DNA of 46,634 nucleotides, from assembly GCA_025934495.1 (NCBI GenBank), contig JAICXY010000014.1:1-46634 (forward strand), read 5' to 3'. The stretch comes from Candidatus Nitrosocosmicus sp. (GTDB lineage: Archaea > Thermoproteota > Nitrososphaeria > Nitrososphaerales > Nitrososphaeraceae). The translations under genes were made by a program, and so were the position numbers. The notes below the pieces were generated by a model. That model was not told where the DNA came from and made no database searches. It worked only from the letters and a program-made list of their open reading frames with translations. Within the stretch, counting starts at the first letter, position 1. Each line of letters starts with the position of its first letter. Below, piece after piece: positions 43,794 through 46,634 of the stretch.

Positions 43794-45293
43794 ATGATTG
43801 ATTTGTTTTCAACTCCATCCTTAGTTACTATTGTCTTGGCCGCAGTAGCTTTATTTATTCCGATAATTGATGCCTTAAATAAAGAAAAAGGATCCAAAAA
43901 TAAAATTTATAGTGGCATATCATTTGGTGCTCTTGTATTAGCATTAATAATTGTTATAGTGCGAGTTGTATCCAGCAAAACCCTGCCTGGTTTATCACTA
44001 GCAAGTAATGGTGTGATTACCGATGATGTATTTGGAGCGTTTTTCTCAATTGCTTTTATTCTCGTCTCTATAATGGTGGCTGTTTCTTCTTGGAGCTATA
44101 TGAAAAAGAAAAGTAATCATGCTGCTTACTATTCTTTAATTCTTTTATCTAGTATAGGCATGATCCTTATTGGCTATTCTACAGATTTTGTTATGCTGCT
44201 AGTTTCTTGGGAGTTAATGTCCATACCAACTTATGCTTTAGCCGCATTTTCTAAAAAAGATCCTGTTTCAAATGAAGCTGCTATAAAATACTTTTTGTTT
44301 GGTGCATTGTCAACAGCAATCATTATTTTAGCAATGGGTATAGTATATGGTTTATCTGGAACTACAAACATTTATGATTCTGTAATTGCATTAACCACTC
44401 TAAAATCTAGTTTGATGCCTTTTGGATTATTAGCAGCAGGGCTTTTTATTGCAGGCTTTGGATTTAAAATGGGGTTAGTTCCATTTCATATGTGGTTACC
44501 TGATACTTATTCTGGCTCGCCTATAACCATTGCCACTCTTCTGGCAGCTGGAACAAAAAAAGCAGGATTTGCTGCAGCTATTAGAGTTATCATAATAGGC
44601 TTGATCGCATTAAATGTGCATTGGTCATTTGTACTTGCTATTATTGCAATCTTTACAATGACTGTCGGAAACTTGGGGGCATTAACTCAAAAAAGTGTTC
44701 CCAGAATGCTTGCGTATTCTAGTCTTGCTCAAGCTGGATACATCCTAATAGGTTTAGCAGTGGCTCCATATGCTGCTGCTGGACTAGCTGCTTCTTTATT
44801 TCATATCATGAACCATGCTGTTATGATATCCGCCGCATTTATTGCAGCTACTGCTGTAATTGTTGTTATTTCTGGATATAGTATTGAGAAATTTAAAGGA
44901 CTTGGCTATAGGATGCCGATTACTGCTATTGCTATGACTATTGCATTACTCGCATTAGCTGGAATACCTCCTCTTAATGGATTTTGGAGCAAACTTTTAT
45001 TATTTGGAGCTGCCATCGACAGTGGACACCAGGTATGGTGGGGTCCATATCTTGCAATTGCTGGTGTACTGAATAGCGCATTGTCTTTAGGATATTATGC
45101 ATGGATAATACGAAAAATGTATTTCGAAGAAGGTGAAAACAGAGTAAGACAAAAAGAACCAAAATCTATTGTTGCAGTTCTATTATTTGCTATAGGATTT
45201 ATGGTAATATTGGGAATTTGGTACGGACCTGTCCTTAACTTTGCCACTATGGCTTCACCAGGAGATTTGATGCAATTAATACATATAAAATAA
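43794..45293 (+). CDS. nuoN: Complex I antiporter-like subunit N (NuoN)
   Basis: This 499-residue subunit has about 14 helices. FVMLLVSWELMSIPTYALAAF has the TM5 Glu, AAIKYFLFGALSTAIIILAMG and KMGLVPFHMWLPDTYSGSP are NuoN-specific, and LTQKSVPRMLAYSSLAQAGY carries the TM8 basic residue. AAAGGTGGATGTGATAAAAT precedes the ATG as a ribosome-binding region. It ends the complex I cluster. No nuoE, nuoF or nuoG is present, which agrees with other archaeal complexes. Confidence 0.95.
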   Translation: MIDLFSTPSLVTIVLAAVALFIPIIDALNKEKGSKNKIYSGISFGALVLALIIVIVRVVSSKTLPGLSLASNGVITDDVFGAFFSIAFILVSIMVAVSSWSYMKKKSNHAAYYSLILLSSIGMILIGYSTDFVMLLVSWELMSIPTYALAAFSKKDPVSNEAAIKYFLFGALSTAIIILAMGIVYGLSGTTNIYDSVIALTTLKSSLMPFGLLAAGLFIAGFGFKMGLVPFHMWLPDTYSGSPITIATLLAAGTKKAGFAAAIRVIIIGLIALNVHWSFVLAIIAIFTMTVGNLGALTQKSVPRMLAYSSLAQAGYILIGLAVAPYAAAGLAASLFHIMNHAVMISAAFIAATAVIVVISGYSIEKFKGLGYRMPITAIAMTIALLALAGIPPLNGFWSKLLLFGAAIDSGHQVWWGPYLAIAGVLNSALSLGYYAWIIRKMYFEEGENRVRQKEPKSIVAVLLFAIGFMVILGIWYGPVLNFATMASPGDLMQLIHIK

Positions 45294-45579
45294 TTTTATA
45301 TTTTATAATTTATAGAGTACTATTTCTGTATTTGGTTAGGTATATGATCGGCCATCTATATCTTCTCTTATACTTCGTTTTTTTTGCTATATTTAGAAAT
45401 ATCTAGCATTCTGTCTGCTATTGATTTCGATAGTAGAATACTTTTGAATTGATTTTGTAAATTTTTGACTTATTAGGGGGAATAAATTAATTTTATCTGA
45501 TTATTAATTATAAATATGAATAATTAAATTTAGGATTTAAATAAAAACCTTTATTTGGATGTAATGGGGATACTCATAG
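45294..45579. other. Intergenic stretch after complex I
   Basis: AT-rich sequence with an A/T-rich terminator-like start. TTAAATTTAGGATTTAAATAAAAACC near 45526-45549 may be the promoter of the following gene. No other feature is seen. Confidence 0.35.
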
Positions 45580-45858
45580 TTGTTTCCGGAACATTGTTCG
45601 TTCGTATTTGATAAAAGAAGATGTAATCTTCCACCTGAATTTATTATAGAAATAAATGATAATGACAATAATAAATTTATGATAGGATTGACATGTTATG
45701 AGCATAAACAAAAGTTAGAAGCAAAGTTTGTGTATCTTCAGAGAGAAAAACATCTTCCAGAAGGAAAAATCAATTTTAATCCTATTAAAATTATCCACAC
45801 CAACTGTATTACTGGGAATCAGGAAGATAAAGATGAAATTCAATTAAAAAGGTTATGA
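45580..45858 (+). CDS. Small conserved-looking hypothetical protein
   Basis: This 92-residue protein from a TTG start is soluble, beginning FPEHCSFVFDKRRCNLPPEF and containing LTCYEHKQKLEAKFVYLQRE. Three or four cysteines (C6, C15, C40, C78) and nearby His residues could bind a metal, though the spacing is not a standard finger. I cannot name a family. It follows nuoN on the same strand but with its own likely promoter. Confidence 0.6.
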   Translation: MFPEHCSFVFDKRRCNLPPEFIIEINDNDNNKFMIGLTCYEHKQKLEAKFVYLQREKHLPEGKINFNPIKIIHTNCITGNQEDKDEIQLKRL

Positions 45859-45894
45859 TATCTTTTGGTAGTTTTGTAATTCTTTATGGTCTAT

Positions 45895-46398
45895 AAATTT
45901 TCCTTTTTCATATCAACAAAGCTTCATCGTCATTGTCTTTAATACATATATAATGTTTGTAGCAACCAATTCAGACATTTTTCGTCTAGTATAGTAACTT
46001 GCGCTCCCTATATGGGGGGACCAAAATAACATTTCTCATTTTGATAATTGGGTTATTTTGTCCTATAGGTTCTTCAAATACTTCTAAAGCTGTTCCCTGC
46101 TCTATATTTCTTTTTTAACGCAAAAACTAAATCTTTTTCTATTATTGTTATACCTCTAGAGATCTTAATTATAAATGCTGTCTTTTTCATATTTTTGATT
46201 TTTTCAATATCTATGAGATGAAAACTTTCCTTATTAAATGAACAACATATTAATACTATATAACCAAATATGGATAAAAGTTCTTTTAATTCACAATATT
46301 TTTATTTCTTTATTGTACATTATTTTCATATAAGCCTATTGCTCTCTTCGCAATTGATTGGTCATTTTTTCCGAAACCAATTAAATCTATTGTTTTAT
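45895..46398 (-). pseudogene. 2-hydroxyacid dehydrogenase, truncated and frameshifted
   Basis: The minus strand reads DLIGFGKNDQSIAKRAIGLY, a degenerate NAD-binding GXGXXG region. Then come CSFNKESFHLIDIEKIKNMK, KTAFIIKISRGI, DLVFALKKKYRAG, a frameshift into ALEVFEEPIGQNNPIIKMRN, VILVPP, and finally SELVATNII. This is the C-terminal two thirds of a D-isomer-specific 2-hydroxyacid dehydrogenase (phosphoglycerate dehydrogenase/glyoxylate reductase group). Two stops and one or more frameshifts are present. The N-terminal part is missing because an IS end begins at the next base. Confidence 0.65.
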
Positions 46399-46634
46399 TA
46401 GATCTCTTGCATAATTAAATACATTTCATCAAGTTCACTACCGATACACCGTTTTTTCTTTTAGTGATGCGGACTCATTATTCTGTAATTTATAAGGCCT
46501 GCAACTATATTCGATACTCTATTATATTTTCTTAATCTATTTCTGAAGATATCACTCATTATCCTGTATTTTTTCAATCTGCAAATAGTATGCTCTACAA
46601 CTATTCTCTTTTTAGAGTGACTTTTGTTGTGTTC
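46399..46634 (-). mobile_element. Inverted second copy of the IS5-group element, right end
   Basis: The terminal repeat TAGATCTCTTGCATAATT (46399-46416) matches exactly the reverse complement of 677-694. It is followed on the minus strand by the transposase tail. The remainder lies beyond the window. The insertion sits inside the 2-hydroxyacid dehydrogenase relic. Confidence 0.8.
46461..46634 (-). CDS. IS5-group transposase C-terminus (cut by window end)
   Basis: The visible 57 residues read EHNKSHSKKRIVVEHTICRL, KKYRIMSDIFRNRLRKYNRV and SNIVAGLINYRIMSPHH, then a TAA stop at 46461-46463. They match the last residues of the protein at 2-640 almost position for position (KKRIVIEHTICRLKKYRIMS there), including the catalytic Glu, with several substitutions. 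The two copies are therefore diverged relatives, not a recent duplication. No damage is seen in the visible part. Confidence 0.85.
   Translation of the reverse strand, partial: EHNKSHSKKRIVVEHTICRLKKYRIMSDIFRNRLRKYNRVSNIVAGLINYRIMSPHH

Noticed and set aside
1-46634. CRISPR array or cas genes
   Set aside because: No regularly spaced identical repeats and no Cas motifs were seen on either strand.

Overview
The window is a very AT-rich archaeal chromosome segment, and gene content points to an ammonia-oxidising Thaumarchaeota/Nitrososphaerota, most likely the soil order Nitrososphaerales (Nitrosocosmicus- or Nitrososphaera-like). The reasons are an 11-subunit complex I cluster ordered nuoABCDHIJKMLN without nuoEFG, an archaeal rpoN-eno-rps2-MEMO-mevalonate kinase-IPK-IDI2-prenyltransferase-gltX run, a class III-type PHA synthase, many small secreted Ser/Thr/Asn-rich proteins, and many decayed insertion sequences. 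Family names come from motif recognition by eye; no database search was possible.

Layout. 1-3.2 kb: the cut-off right end of an IS5-group element, a small secreted protein and a decayed IS110-family recombinase. 3.3-9.8 kb: a Nudix hydrolase, a B12-binding-type radical SAM protein (candidate tetraether ring synthase), a ferredoxin-NADP-reductase-like flavoprotein, an untracked 43-residue Cys-rich protein, a BCP peroxiredoxin and a TlpA/DipZ-like thioredoxin protein. 9.8-20 kb: tRNA-Leu(GAG), then one tightly packed plus-strand block (rpoN to an FAH-family hydrolase) combining transcription, translation and C5 isoprenoid synthesis up to prenyl diphosphates. 20-25.6 kb: small proteins (one DUF1259-like), an IS6-type transposase relic, two decayed small ORFs and an NRAMP-family transporter with no canonical start codon. 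25.6-33.2 kb: an insertion-sequence graveyard (IS5, IS6 and two IS630 relics, with related non-coding end repeats) around three more plausible genes: a secreted protein, phaC and a DUF2795-like small protein. 33.2-45.3 kb: a geranylgeranyl-reductase-family flavoprotein followed by the complete membrane and connecting arm of complex I. 45.3-46.6 kb: a small conserved-looking protein, a 2-hydroxyacid dehydrogenase pseudogene cut by an insertion, and the inverted second copy of the IS5-group element.

How it works together. The isoprenoid block makes the precursors of archaeal lipids. The radical SAM protein and the geranylgeranyl reductase homologue could modify those lipids or the quinone side chain. 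Complex I, without an NADH module, probably exchanges electrons between quinone and ferredoxin or another donor. The strongest unusual signals are three identical 18-bp IS ends (two flanking the window in inverted orientation), readable relics hidden in apparently empty DNA, the long acidic N-terminal extension of ribosomal protein S2, the start-less NRAMP gene, and the tiny zinc-finger-like protein. I did not see a clear new multi-gene defence or metabolic system.
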